Positions 21,553 to 32,585 of a stretch of 63,523 bases of DNA are shown in pieces (within the stretch, counting starts at the first letter, position 1; the number at the start of each line of letters is the position of its first letter). A program made the position numbers and the translations under genes. Below the pieces are notes generated by a model. That model had not been told where the DNA came from. It did not search any database and saw only the letters and a list, made by a program, of their open reading frames with translations. The stretch comes from Gnomoniopsis sp. IMI 355080 (Eukaryota > Ascomycota > Sordariomycetes > Diaporthales > Gnomoniaceae): contig JAPEVC010000208.1 of assembly GCA_027946555.1 (NCBI GenBank), positions 1 through 63,523 of the forward strand, given 5' to 3'.

Positions 21553-22846
21553 ATGTCGACAACAACCACCACCATGGAGAAGAGCTGTGGCCAATATCTC
21601 CACCAGGCTAAAGCTCTGCAGGCCGAATCAAGAGAGCTGTCGCCTTTAGCCGCAGACGAAGTCCGCATTGCTGTGCGATCCACAACTATCTGCGGTTCCG
21701 ACGTTCACTACTACGCGCATTTCGCCAATGGCTCCATCAAAGTCCGCGAACCTCTCTGCCTTGGCCATGAAGCAGCAGGACAGGTGATCGCACTGGGTTC
21801 CGCCGCTTCAGAGGCCAGTGAAGGCCTCAAAGTCGGCGATACCGTGGCGCTCGAATGCGGTGTGCCCTGCAAAAAGTGTGCTCATTGTGCAGCCGGGAGG
21901 TACAACATCTGTCCCGACCTGCGCTTCCGCAGCTCGGGCTCCAAATTCCCACACTATCAGGGCACACTGCAAGAGATGGTCGACCATCCCGTCCGCTGGG
22001 TTCACCGCCTGCCTTCCGAGCTTGACTTCGAAATCGGCGCACTTCTCGAGCCCTTGGCCGTTGCCATACACGCGGTCCGCAGAGCTGGGCAAGACACCAT
22101 TTCCTCGAGACGCTCATGCCTGATCTATGGTGCAGGGGCCGTCGGCTTGTTGTGCGCCGTGGCGGCCCGCGCCGAGGGCTGCCAGGATATCGTTATGGTG
22201 GATATCGACAAGGGACGTCTAGAGTTTGCATTAGCTCAGGGTTTCGCTTCCGTCGTATACGCGGTACAGCCCAGGAGGGGCACGACCATTGAAGAAAAGC
22301 TGGACATTGCCAGAGAGACTGCAACGGAGATTGCACAGCTGAAGTGGCCTGATGGTGAAGCCATCGGCAAGGTACAGAGGATATTTGAGTGCACAGGGGC
22401 CGAGTCGTGTCTACAGTCTAGCATTTACGTGAGTCCTATTTCTCTCCGCCCACCTCTGAACTTGTCATGATAAGTCCTCCATCATGCATAATGCTTTGAC
22501 TAACTCACCGCTACAGGCTGCTGCGTCAGGTGGGACCGTTGTCCTCGTAGGCATGGGCATCCCCAATCATCTTCTACCAATCTCCGAGATGACAGCCCGG
22601 GAAATAAACCTGGTTTCTACATGGCGATACGCAGATGCCTACCCAAGAGCTATAGAAATTGCGAAGGCCTCGGTCACTAAGTCTCCAATTGGCGGCCAGG
22701 TCTTGCCAGATGTGCAGCAGATGATAACTCACCGCTTTGAAGGGCTTGATCGTGTACAGGAGGCCCTCGAAATGGCCGGAAAAACAAGAGATGCTGATGG
22801 AAAATTGGTCGTAAAGACAGTGGTAGACTTTGGATCTAGGATTTAG
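21553..22846 (+). CDS. Zinc polyol dehydrogenase (xylitol / L-arabinitol / sorbitol dehydrogenase family)
   Basis: Two exons (21553-22428, 22517-22846), 401 residues; a start at 21574 is also possible. It is a medium-chain dehydrogenase. The catalytic-zinc motif CGSDVHYY (Cys47) and GHEAAG are present, as is the structural-zinc cysteine group CGVPCKKCAHC...C. The Rossmann motif GAGAVGLLCA and the acid VDIDKGR after the second strand indicate NAD+ preference. The sequence ICGSDVHYYAHF...VREPLCLGHEAAG is typical of fungal xylitol and arabinitol dehydrogenases, which oxidise sugar alcohols to ketoses. It is slightly longer than Xdh1 (about 360), owing to an insertion around residues 225-260. Its neighbours suggest a polyol substrate. 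Confidence 0.9.
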
Positions 22847-23365
22847 GGCATAGGACTTGGGTCAGCCAATTGCCCTGCAAATGATTGATACAAAATGTTT
22901 ACACGGAGTTTTAAAATATCAGATGTCAAATTGTCTAAGCAGTCCTTCTACGCGTTTATGTGACCCCGCCCGCCCCTCCTCCCCAGGAGGAAAAAGAAAA
23001 GTCATACATCAGCCACAAAAATAGCATCTCTCAATTGAAGACTCGCCCATTGACTGCAAACACATACAGACACGCACGAGGCTTCAACACTTATATGTGA
23101 TTGGCTGGTATTTGTACCTGTACTTACAAGTTCTAAAGACTCCCTGCACTTGACAGGACCCTCCAACTCATAATTTTCACTTTTTGTCACTTTCGACATG
23201 TTGTACATGTCTAGCAGCAGTAATGTATCTCAAGCGTTCCATGAAAGCTGAATAAATAATCATTATATTTGAACGATTTTGGCTTCAATTTCAACCCTCT
23301 ACCCTGTGACTATGAACTTGTATGGAAAAAGAAACCGCCCTGGGAGGAGGTGGTTTGTACTACAT
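22847..23365. other. Convergent intergenic region
   Basis: 3' flanks of the polyol dehydrogenase (+) and the transketolase (-). Nothing else is recognised. Confidence 0.6.
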
Positions 23366-25565
23366 TCAAATCGCTCTCCAGCCAGCTTGCCTGGCGTTCT
23401 CTCCAGCGAGCTCCTCGAGGTATTTCTTGACGCGTCTCTCAATGCCCTTCGCATCTAGTCCGAATCTGTCGTAATTGCTCTTGTTGGAAGCTGAGTAGCC
23501 GTATGTAGTCATGCCAATGCTCGCCGTGACATACCGTGCCCAGGTCGAGGCAATGTATTCCTCAACGCTGACAATCGGCGTGCCGTCCCGCGGGAACACA
23601 GACGCCTGGTATGACCTGTCCTGCGCGTCAAAGTGCTCGAAACTGGGGACACTGACGACCCGCGTAGCGACACCCGAGGCAGACAAGCTCTCAGCGGCGG
23701 CGACGGCATAGTGCAGATTTGTGCCACAGCTGGCGAGCACGAGCGCCGGCTTCTCAACGTCCTTTACAATGTAGGCGCCCTTGGCGACCTTGAACCGGTC
23801 CGTGTTGGGCACCGGCCCAACGGGGTCGCGGCCGAGGGACAACATGGAAGGACCTGTGGTCTTGCCCAGCGCGAGCATCCAGGCACCAATGACCTCCTCA
23901 GCATCGCAGGGACGCATGTAAGTCAGGTTCGGCATGGCGCGGTAGAGCGAATCCAGCTCGACCGGCTGATGTGTTGGACCATTCTGTCCCTCTGCGAATG
24001 AGTCGTGTGTGGCGATGTGGATAACAGGCAGGTGGCTCAAGGCGCCCATCCGGACTCCTGGCGCGGCATAGATATAGAAGATGAAGAATGTGGCGGTGAA
24101 TGGGAGGAAAGTGCCGGGGTTGTAGGCTGCGATACCGTTGGAAATGGAAGCCATCGCGTGTTCACGGATACCATAACGCAAGTACCGACCATGGTAGCCC
24201 GTGGACGGGTGGAAGACCTCGGATGGCTCGTAGGGAACCTTGTTGGAGTTGACCAAGTCAGCACCGCCGCCGACAAGAGCCGGGTGGTCTTTCCAGATCT
24301 TTTCCATGATGGCTCCGTTCACCTCACGGGTGGCGAAGCCCTTGAACTGTCCAATATCAAGGGCCTCGAGTGTCTTTTGCCATGCATCGCCGTTCTGGCC
24401 AGACTGCCTACCCTTGAAGTCTTGCGCCAACTCCGGGTATGTGCTCTGGTACTTTTCTAAAAGTGCTTGCCAGTCGCTCTGGAGCTTCTGGCCATGTTGC
24501 TTCCTCTCTCTGAAGTAGTCTAGAGACGCCTGTGGAATCTGGTGTGTGGTCGACGGGTCCTGTCCGGCCAGACGTTTTGAGAGGGCCACGCTCTCGGGAT
24601 CAAAAACGCCGTGATGTGCCTTGAAGGTACCTGCTGCCTGGGTCCCAAGGCCGATGACTGTCCTCACATTAATGAAGACGGGCTTTTTGACAAGGGTTCT
24701 GGCAAACTGAAGCGCGGAGACGAGAGCGTCGACATCATAAGAGCCGTCAGCGACCTCGAGCACATGCCATCCACAGGCACGCAATTTGTTATTGACATCC
24801 TCAGGGTTGATCCAGTCAAGAGGACCATCGCAAGTCACCTGGTTGTTGTCGTATATGACGACGAGGTTATCCAGGCCCAAATTACCGGCCAAGGACATGG
24901 CCTCCAGAGCAACGCCTTCCATCAAACAGCCATCTCCAGTCATGCAGTATACACGCGAGGAGACAACGTCGAAACCGGGGCGGTTGTATCGTGCGGCAAG
25001 GTTCTTGGAGGCAATAGCCAAACCAACGGCGTTGGCGATGCCTTGACCAAGTGGTCCCGTAGTGACCTCTATTGCTGGATCCTCGACTTCTGGGTGGGCA
25101 TGGCAGAGTGTAGAAAATCCATTCTCTTTGGCACTGCCGTAGCCCTTGATCTCATCCATGGTCCATGCATCGTAACCGACGAGGTGGTTCAATGCGTACA
25201 GAAACATTGCAGCGTGACCTGTGCAGTAGGAATTGCATATTAGCAATTGCCTCTCAGTCATTTGGAAAAGAGTAGATACACTTACCGTTAGAAAGGACGA
25301 AGCGATCCCTATCGAACCATTCCGGGTCTGAGGGGTTGTAACGCATGGTGTATTTCCACAAGGCAACGCCAATAGCTGCCATACCAATGGCCGAGCCGCC
25401 GTGTCCGCCGCCATTTTGATTGCAAATGTCAAAGATGAAATTGCGCAAAGCGAGGACTGCGCGATCGTCGTCGTTAAGATTCTCCCTCCAGCCTTTTGCC
25501 AGGCCGGCTTGGGGTGCCTCAGCCGACTGCAAGGGCACAAGTGTTTGTAGAGATTCGTCCTTCAT
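23366..25565 (-). CDS. Dihydroxyacetone synthase-type transketolase
   Basis: Two exons (25565-25286, 25218-23366), 710 residues, the same length class as dihydroxyacetone synthases. Thiamine diphosphate motif: MTGDGCLMEG ... NLVVIYDNNQVTCDG. The IYDNNQVTCDG version and IEVTTGPLGQGIANAVG distinguish it from housekeeping transketolase, which has FYDDNKITIDG. GHGGSAIGMA replaces the common GHPGxxxG. Catalytic features RYGIREHAM and HDSFAEGQNGPTHQPVE are present. Dihydroxyacetone synthase transfers a ketol unit from xylulose 5-phosphate to formaldehyde; relatives in filamentous fungi may use other aldehydes. The C-terminus (GWRAI) has no peroxisomal SKL/NKL signal, unlike the yeast enzymes. It is divergent from the SDR gene, 665 bp apart. 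Confidence 0.9.
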
Positions 25566-26230
25566 TTTGTTCTCTGGCGCTGGGGAAAACAATGTGTATT
25601 CCTGATGCGATATTATGAAATGACTAACGAGCGGTCGTCTCAATATGTAAGATGGTTCACGGTCAATTTCAGGAAAACTAGCATACTTGTATACCTGACC
25701 TGGGAATCGATCGGCTTCTGACGATTGCCCATGACATAGTCGCATCAAGCTTGAGACCATAGGTGTGCCATGGGCCTGACCATCCCGAAGGGTTGGGCGG
25801 GTTGGCATTTCCGCTCGGCAGCCCCTCCGCGTCCCGGACCCGGACTCGGAATTCGCCCTCCGACTGATCGGACCCTCACCGGACTAGATAACCGGGGTAG
25901 CCGACACCAGCGACACCCCGCGGCCACGTTGGCGCGACGCCTAGCTCTCGGCGGAGAGTACCCCGCGCTGTCTGTCATTGGCCCCTGTTTGACCACCCCA
26001 CCAGGCTTAGGGTGACCCCTCCGACTAGCTCGTGAACGGTCTCAGTGTCCCAGAGCATATAACTACTATACAGCAGGACATTACAAGTGTAGAATGTCTC
26101 TTGAGTAACCCAAGTCCTGCCAGTCTAGCCTCAAAATAGGGAAAATTGCGTACACGTACAGTCCAAGCTGGCCTAGGATACTTTAAACACTGAAGAATAC
26201 AAAGCTTCAACTTCTCTACCCTCTCTCTCA
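25566..26230. promoter_or_regulatory. Bidirectional promoter, transketolase / SDR
   Basis: Shared upstream region of two divergent cluster genes. It is GC-rich in the middle (25800-25940), with CCGACTGATCGG (CCG-N6-CGG) at 25860-25871 and further CCGGA/ACCGGGG sites, all possible Zn2Cys6 targets. No gene lies inside. Confidence 0.55.
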
Positions 26231-27368
26231 ATGGCTTCCCAACCCCTCACCACAGGCAAGGCCGTCTTCGACCGAAACCCAGACAAGTTCCTCACACGCT
26301 CAGTTCATGACCTGCTCAGTCTCAAGGGACGCACCATTGTCATCACCGGAGGAGGTCGTGGCCTCGGTCTGGCCTTCGCCTTTGCGGTCGCCGAGGTTGG
26401 TGGCAATGTCGCCATCCTCGACGTGCTTGACAAGCCCCATGACCACTTCAAGAAATTAGAGACAGAGTTTGACGTGAAGGTCAAGCTTTACAAGTGCGTA
26501 CTCTCTCCAGTCGTGTCCTCGCAAGCGGAATCCCCGGAATGGAGGCACACTCGTCAAGAGTGCTACCAGGCTCTATATAATGCACCCTGCTGACGCTATA
26601 CTTTACTGTTGCACAGGAGCGATGTAACAAACTTTGCAACCCTTCAAGGCACATTCGACGAGATTGTCAAGGATTTCGGACGTATCGATGGCTTGTAAGT
26701 TGCCCCGAGATATCTATACACGCTACCTAGGCCTTTTGGCTGACCACAAGAAAACTTTCTTCCTGGACAGAGTGACCGCCGCTGGTATCTGCCCGGATGA
26801 GCCCTTCATCAAGCGTGCCCCCGAGTCCGTGGCTCGGTGCATGAACATCAACGTCCTCGGCACTTACTACGCCGCACAGCTGGCCGCGGCTCAGATGGCC
26901 AAGCAAGAGCCAACTGACTTCAACCCCCGTGGTGGCTCGATCGTCATGATTGCGTCCATTGCCGCCCACGTGGCTAGCAAGGGTCAGACGACGAGCGACT
27001 ACTGCGCCAGTAAGGGTGCTGTCGTCTCGCTGGCAAAGGCGCTGGGTGTGGAGTTGGCAGCTATGGGTATTCGCGTCAACTCCGTCTCGCCAGGGTAAGT
27101 GTTCCCTGTTCTTGCCTGACCCGAATACTTGTGGTTTATAGACTAACTTGATGAAAACAGATATATGTTGACGGATATGACGATTGAGCTTTGTGATCGG
27201 TACCCTTGGTTGGCAGAGATTATGACCAACGAGCCGCCGATGCGCCGGATAGGAGACCGGACGGACCTCAAGGTGCCGATAGTGTACCTGTTGTCGGAGG
27301 CGAGTGCATACCACACATCAGATGACATTCTCATAACGGGTGGTATTCACGCTGGTAGACTGTTGTGA
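26231..27368 (+). CDS. Short-chain dehydrogenase/reductase (ketose/polyol reductase type)
   Basis: Four exons (26231-26493, 26617-26694, 26771-27094, 27161-27368), 290 residues. It is a classical SDR with cofactor motif TGGGRGLG (39-46), catalytic Ser176 in MIASIAAH and YxxxK as YCASK (Tyr191, Lys195). The usual NNAG is VTAAG, a known variant. An N-terminal extension of about 30 residues and the end DILITGGIHAGR(LL) resemble fungal sorbose reductase, L-xylulose reductase and arabinitol 2-dehydrogenase proteins, which interconvert ketoses and sugar alcohols with NADPH or NADH. It shares a promoter with the transketolase, consistent with one pathway. The exact substrate cannot be read from sequence. 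Confidence 0.9.
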
Positions 27369-27550
27369 TAGATCTCAAATAGGCCAGCATCGCGTGTAAT
27401 TAACGCGAGAGGCAAATCAAAATGAAAAATTTGATTAATTGCCCGTCAGAACAGCCATGTCAATCGCCATTGACCGCTGCTTGTATTTTGACTCGCTCAT
27501 TACTAAAGAGTCATGATCGTACAAATCATATGAGCAACTCTCGACACATG

Positions 27551-30500
27551 TCAGCCGGGCTGAAAAGCACCCGATGGCACCGAAAAGATGCTGCCCCAAT
27601 TTCCTGGCATGACCTCCATGCTTGTCCTAAGCATCCAGTCGAAATCAAGATCCATGCCAAAGTCATTCGTTACACCCCTGTTCCTATAATAATCACTGCC
27701 CATCGTTGAAGAGGCCGTCTCGCCCCGGAGAGATGAAAGCGGGCTCTGGTCCTCCGACATAAAGGACGGGCGTGACCGCTTCCTCGTCTTGGTAATGGAA
27801 GAGGCAGATTCATCCAAGAATGTCGACCTGGTTTCCCGCTCCCAGTGCCGTTGTAGCCTGGTGAGAAAGTCACGAGCTCGCTTTGCACTGTCCCACGCCG
27901 GGGCGAGCTCGTCTAATGCTCGAAAACAAACGCTGAGGTCGGATAAGATCTCGTCTCCCTTATCTCGCTGGTAACGGGACACCGTTGCGAAGACGAGGAG
28001 CAAGGCGGCGGAGAAAGTAATCGCGACAGCTTGAATATTAATTCTGCGAAGGGTGTATCGGTCTTCATACAGTCGAAGGAGCTGGGCGATAGCACTCGCG
28101 GAGTCCATACACATCTTGCGGGCCAGGTTTGCGCTGGGACCTTGTGTTGGTTGGGGTTGTGTGTAGCTTTTTGACATCCATGGCCGATAAGCGTAAATGA
28201 GGCTTTGATGATATTGCATCCTGGCAGGCAGAGTCTCAGTACGAGTGCGAAGGAGGACCATCCGAACGGCAAGCCATCAAAACGTTTGACAAGGGTGCTT
28301 ACTGAAGGAGAATAACATGTGGCAAGTAAATGGCCTCGCGATCCTCCAAGTCTACCCGCAATTGCAGCGGCAGCTGTTCCTGCCAATCTGAAAGCTTCTT
28401 GACGGCTTGTACTATCGATTCCTGCAAGGCTACTTTGGAACGCATTGTGGTACCGTGTCTAAAGGTGGGCGACCAGCCAGGTTAGCGATTATTCCGATTC
28501 TCCGCGAAAAAGTCAGACTCACAAGGTATCGCTGAGTGGCGCCGTAGCCTCGAAAAGCATGACTTGATATCTACAAACAAGCTGTGCGCAATCTACCAAA
28601 GGTGCGTGACCTTGCGAAGAGCCTGGGCGCAAGTAAGGAGTCCACTGACCCGAAGACTCTAAACGACCATTCGATCCCGGCTTGGCCAGACTGACGCCTT
28701 TCATAGATAGGCGAAACGGTTGACCCAGGTAGAAGCTCCACACACTACGAAATATGGTCAGCAACACAACGTAGATCATGACTGTCAGAAGTTCTGGGGG
28801 TTGCATACTGATCTACTACAAAAGCAGCCCAAAAGACAGTTCGCCGAAGGTCAGCCTCAGCCTCGCTCACCACCCCTTTTGCTATGTAGGGCTCCAGATC
28901 CTGATGCAATGCTAAAGTAAAGACAAGGCGTGTAGCCATACCTTTTCAGAAGCACATGGTCAGTAAAGGCACCAAATCGACCAGGCTCGCACGGTATTTT
29001 GATGTACGTACCACTGAACAGCCATCCTTTGGCGTCTCTGGCACATCCTATATCGTGAGCGCTCAGTAGGATCAAGGCCTGGATGGTTGCAACGCAGGGC
29101 GAGTCCAGCTCTATATCCAGAAGGGCTTTAGCCCTGTCTGCAAAAAAGTCCGCGAGTGATCTCGGGAATGTGACGAAAGCTGGATGATGCCGAGCATCAA
29201 ACGCTGCTCCAAGGGCGCAGCTTTGGGGTGGTCGAGTCAGCGCGAGACTGCCATCGATGGAGAATCTTATTGACTTACATTGCATTTCTTAGTGCTTCTG
29301 AGTAGTAAGCTGTGTCTTCCATATTCTCACTCCATACCCGCGTTGCCTCTTCAAACATCTTGCGATCCACGACATGGAATGAGGGGTCCTGCCACGTAAA
29401 GTAAAGGTCCATCAAATGCTGTTCGATTTCCGGTGGAACCTTTTTATTGAGCCCGAGACGTCTTAGATGTTCGATCCCGTCGTTTCGCACTGTCCAGTGG
29501 ACATTCATGCCGACGTCCGCGGCCGGGGTCTCTAACAAGCTGAAATTTGATGTTGCACCATAAAATCGTATATGGCCGCCGGGTCTGACGTGCAGAGTAC
29601 CCAAGAGGTCCGAGAGCCGGTCTGCAAGCTCGTCAACGCCCTCGGTGGAGCTAGTACCGTCATCCACCTCGAGGGAAGGACAGCTTGGGGCTCCCCCAGA
29701 TGCAGACGGTTGCTGGGCTGGACTGGAGAGGTCGCCTACAGAGGGAACGCAATTGGGCGGTATCATGCCTCCCTGTGGCATGGTCTCTTGTGGCATGGCT
29801 CCCTGTGACATTGCGGCCGGTGGCATTGCGGCCTGTGGCATGCCTCCTTGCGTTATGGACCCCTGTGGTATTTGCCCGGCTGCAGCTCTCCAATTCCAGC
29901 TGTTACAGTCTCGCATTGTGCCGTCCATACTCTCCACGGCGTCGGCCAATTCGAGCAGGCCCTGCATGGCCTGGAGCGGACTGCATGCTATGTCTCCCGC
30001 GGGACCCGGAGGACGCGGTCCATAGGTATTGGGCACTGAGCTGTTTGTGTTCGGGGAGGTTTCGGGCCTCGGGTCAAATTGCTGAGAGGCTGACCCTTTC
30101 TGAGTGCTAGTATCGCTATCTATAGTGCTTTGGCGGAGGGTGGACTGGATGTCGGGCAGCCCAGTGGTTTGCAAGATATTTGACAGAGTCTTCTCATACT
30201 CCGGGTCGGCAGGGGGCACTTCTAAACCCTGTTGAACTATAAATTGCGAGAGATTGCGTACTCTGTCGGAGAGCAGCTCGATGGCTAAGCGGAGGGAGAG
30301 TCTGCAAGGTCAGCATCTCAAGCTTGAAGATAGCACAGCCATATGAAGAGGGGATTAACATACTTGCGCTTGTCATCTCTGGCTTGGTATTTGCATTCTT
30401 TGCCTTTTGTCAGACAGTTAGAGCAAGTCGGCATCGCCCCATTGCACTGGTATCAAGGCGGCCGTCAGTTAGGTCTCTTTTCTTTCTGGGCCCGTCCGCT

Positions 30501-30619
30501 CAGAATTCCCTTGTCTCATTCTCTAGTACCTTTATTTTGCTCTCTCGGCATGCGAGACACGCTGTAGTCACATGCTTTCTCTTCGTCTCTTGTTTTGAGG
30601 TCGTTGATGATGAATCCAT
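27551..30619 (-). CDS. Zn2Cys6 transcription factor with fungal-specific domain (NirA-like architecture)
   Basis: Eight exons (30619-30530, 30446-30364, 30301-29279, 29220-29012, 28941-28809, 28744-28523, 28458-28303, 28220-27551) give 861 residues; every junction keeps frame. The DNA-binding cluster is CLACRESKIKC then C-x2-C-x6-C, six cysteines at 21, 24, 31, 38, 41 and 48, with Asn after the third where Asp is usual. A linker contains a Met/Pro/Gln repeat. The fungal_trans region follows: LRFYG-like HIRFYGATSN, LMDLYFTWQDPSFHVVD and VFWAAFVVDHVWSFYLGQPF. This layout resembles the NirA and related regulators. Lying tail-to-tail with the SDR at the cluster edge, it is the natural candidate local regulator. 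CCGATCGG sits 34 bp upstream of its ATG. Confidence 0.9.
29764..29870 (-). repeat. 15-bp minisatellite coding a Met-Pro-Gln-rich repeat
   Basis: About seven imperfect 15-bp units (plus-strand theme GGCATGNCTCCCTGT) encode repeats such as MPQAAMPPAAMSQGAMPQET in the linker of the regulator. Unit length divisible by three lets copy number vary without breaking the protein. Confidence 0.8.
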
Positions 30620-30652
30620 CCTCGCGACGGACGGTCGCAGTGGTGGATGTCG

Positions 30653-30660
30653 CCGATCGG
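30653..30660. promoter_or_regulatory. CCGATCGG palindrome before the regulator
   Basis: CCG-N2-CGG, 34 bp upstream of the regulator's ATG. It could be an autoregulatory site, but an 8-bp palindrome can arise by chance. Confidence 0.3.
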
Positions 30661-32585
30661 ACGAATAGTTCCTGGGTCGCATCCGCGGAGGTGGAGGGAC
30701 TGCCGCCGCATCGACGACACGAGCAATCTATCTATACACGTTGATGGCTTGTGAAGTGTCTGTTGGTCGATGGTCACGTGCGTCGCAATAGATGCTACTA
30801 ACGTCGTCGCATGTCGCAAAATCGCATGTCGTGGTCGTGGAGGCGGGAAAATTGGCGCAGGCTCACGGTAGGCCGTGCTAATGGAGTTCTCCAGATTCCC
30901 GGATGGGGATGACCCTCCCCCGGACGGATCCCCGCACTTTGGTACCCCACAAATTCGCGATGTGGTCGCCGCATGGGTCAACCCCGCAGCCCGTCTCGGC
31001 TAAGGGTTTTCACGCAAGGTAGTTGACTACGAAGATCCTTGTCTAGCTAGCTTTTGAAGTGGGCTGCCAGCGCTGTCGGAAAGCAATTTCCGCTTCCAAG
31101 TACATAGTATCAGGGCTCCTCACTTGGCGAACAGTTGCCTAGTTTCGAAAAGCCAATGCGGCCGAAACATGCTTTTTTTGGTTTAATACTTGGCAAAGAG
31201 GAAAGACGCGGCAGCCTACGAGCTGGGAAAAGACGGTCTGTTTCTTATGGATCTGCTACGTGTCGCAGGGCCGCGATCACCGGCGCAAGGGTCACAGTCT
31301 ATCGTAGAACTATCGAGTCTTTGCAATTTCGAGAAAAGGGGACTGCTAAACTGACAGGGCCTACAGCTTGAGCCAGCCTCGTTTGAGAGGTTTTGAGAAG
31401 ACTGAAGTCTGCAACTCTGGCGGGAGGGTTTTCGATATGAACAGAGCGTGTGTCCGTCGCACCTTCCGACACTAAAATTTGCAGCTAAGAGAAAGTCAGT
31501 CGAGTGCTTGGTTGTATCGAGAGGGTTAGGGCTTAGAGTGACCCTAGACAGGGATATATCAAGGTACACTGCGGATGTCATCACAATGCAATTGCGATCA
31601 CTGTGCAAGAATTGCGGAACATATAAGGTGTTCATTGCCGTGAAATGCTTGCGAAGGTCATAAGACGCTTGATGGCACATGATCATGCAACACCCGTAGT
31701 GACGTTCTTGAACTGTGTGTTCACATTGAAGAAATGACCAGGTAGTATTTCCTAATGTCGGAGGTCACTTAAGAAATTGATTATAAAAGCTTTCGATGTG
31801 TAAGCAACGATCACTTTTGGAATTTTCACGGTCTGCTTTGGCCTTCCTTTCAATTATCAAGACGCATAGTAATCCAGGTGTCTCACAATACTGCGGGTTC
31901 GAAAACTAGCCGCCTGTATTGCCACTCGGGGATTGAGGCAATGATGAGGTAGGTAATGCACTGCATAAAATCTTGTGCACTGGAAATCGGTCGAGGCTCA
32001 CAACGACAGTACAGTATTTTACTCACGAGTATCAATTATCCTGAACTGGCTAGCCTAAGTCTTATTATGCTGAGAATTTTCTGCTTCGTCGTGGGTGACA
32101 GCGGACTTGTCAATCACTGACCAGTTCCCGCCGACAGAGAGGGTTTTGAGACGCCTGGACACTTTCACCACCTTCTAGATAATTACACAGCTTATGCTAC
32201 TTGCATTGAAAGGGGCCGTAATGGGACCTGGCAGCTCTGTAGTAGCTGAAGATGCCTTTCAAGTTGTATGCTTGACTATCGCTTACTACTTGCCTATCCT
32301 GTCCTCAATAGGTTCCTCATGTGGAAATACATGCATGTCATCAGAGCGCGTCCACATCGCAAAGATTGACAAGTTATCCTATCAGAGGTCCAAGGATTGC
32401 AGAAGTCAGAAACACTTTTCAGTCGTCAAGACTGACCCCGCACTTCATGAACCCGATGAAGTTCGGCGAGATTGGAAATACATTTTGAATTCGTCGTTTT
32501 CTGAGCCTCTATGCTCCACTCATCCTCTGAATAGACTGATCATATAATCAAGTGTTACTTTCCTACCCCAATTATTTATGTGAAA
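30661..32585. other. Intergenic, nothing recognised
   Basis: About 1.9 kb with short frames lacking motifs or splice structure. The left part is the promoter region of the regulator, the right part that of the Mid2-like gene. Confidence 0.6.

Noticed and set aside
23633..25243. Several 120-210 codon plus-strand frames opposite the transketolase
   Set aside because: Codon-bias shadows of the real gene.
26727..27314. 195-codon minus-strand frame across the SDR
   Set aside because: Runs over three real exons and two introns of the SDR; no motif.
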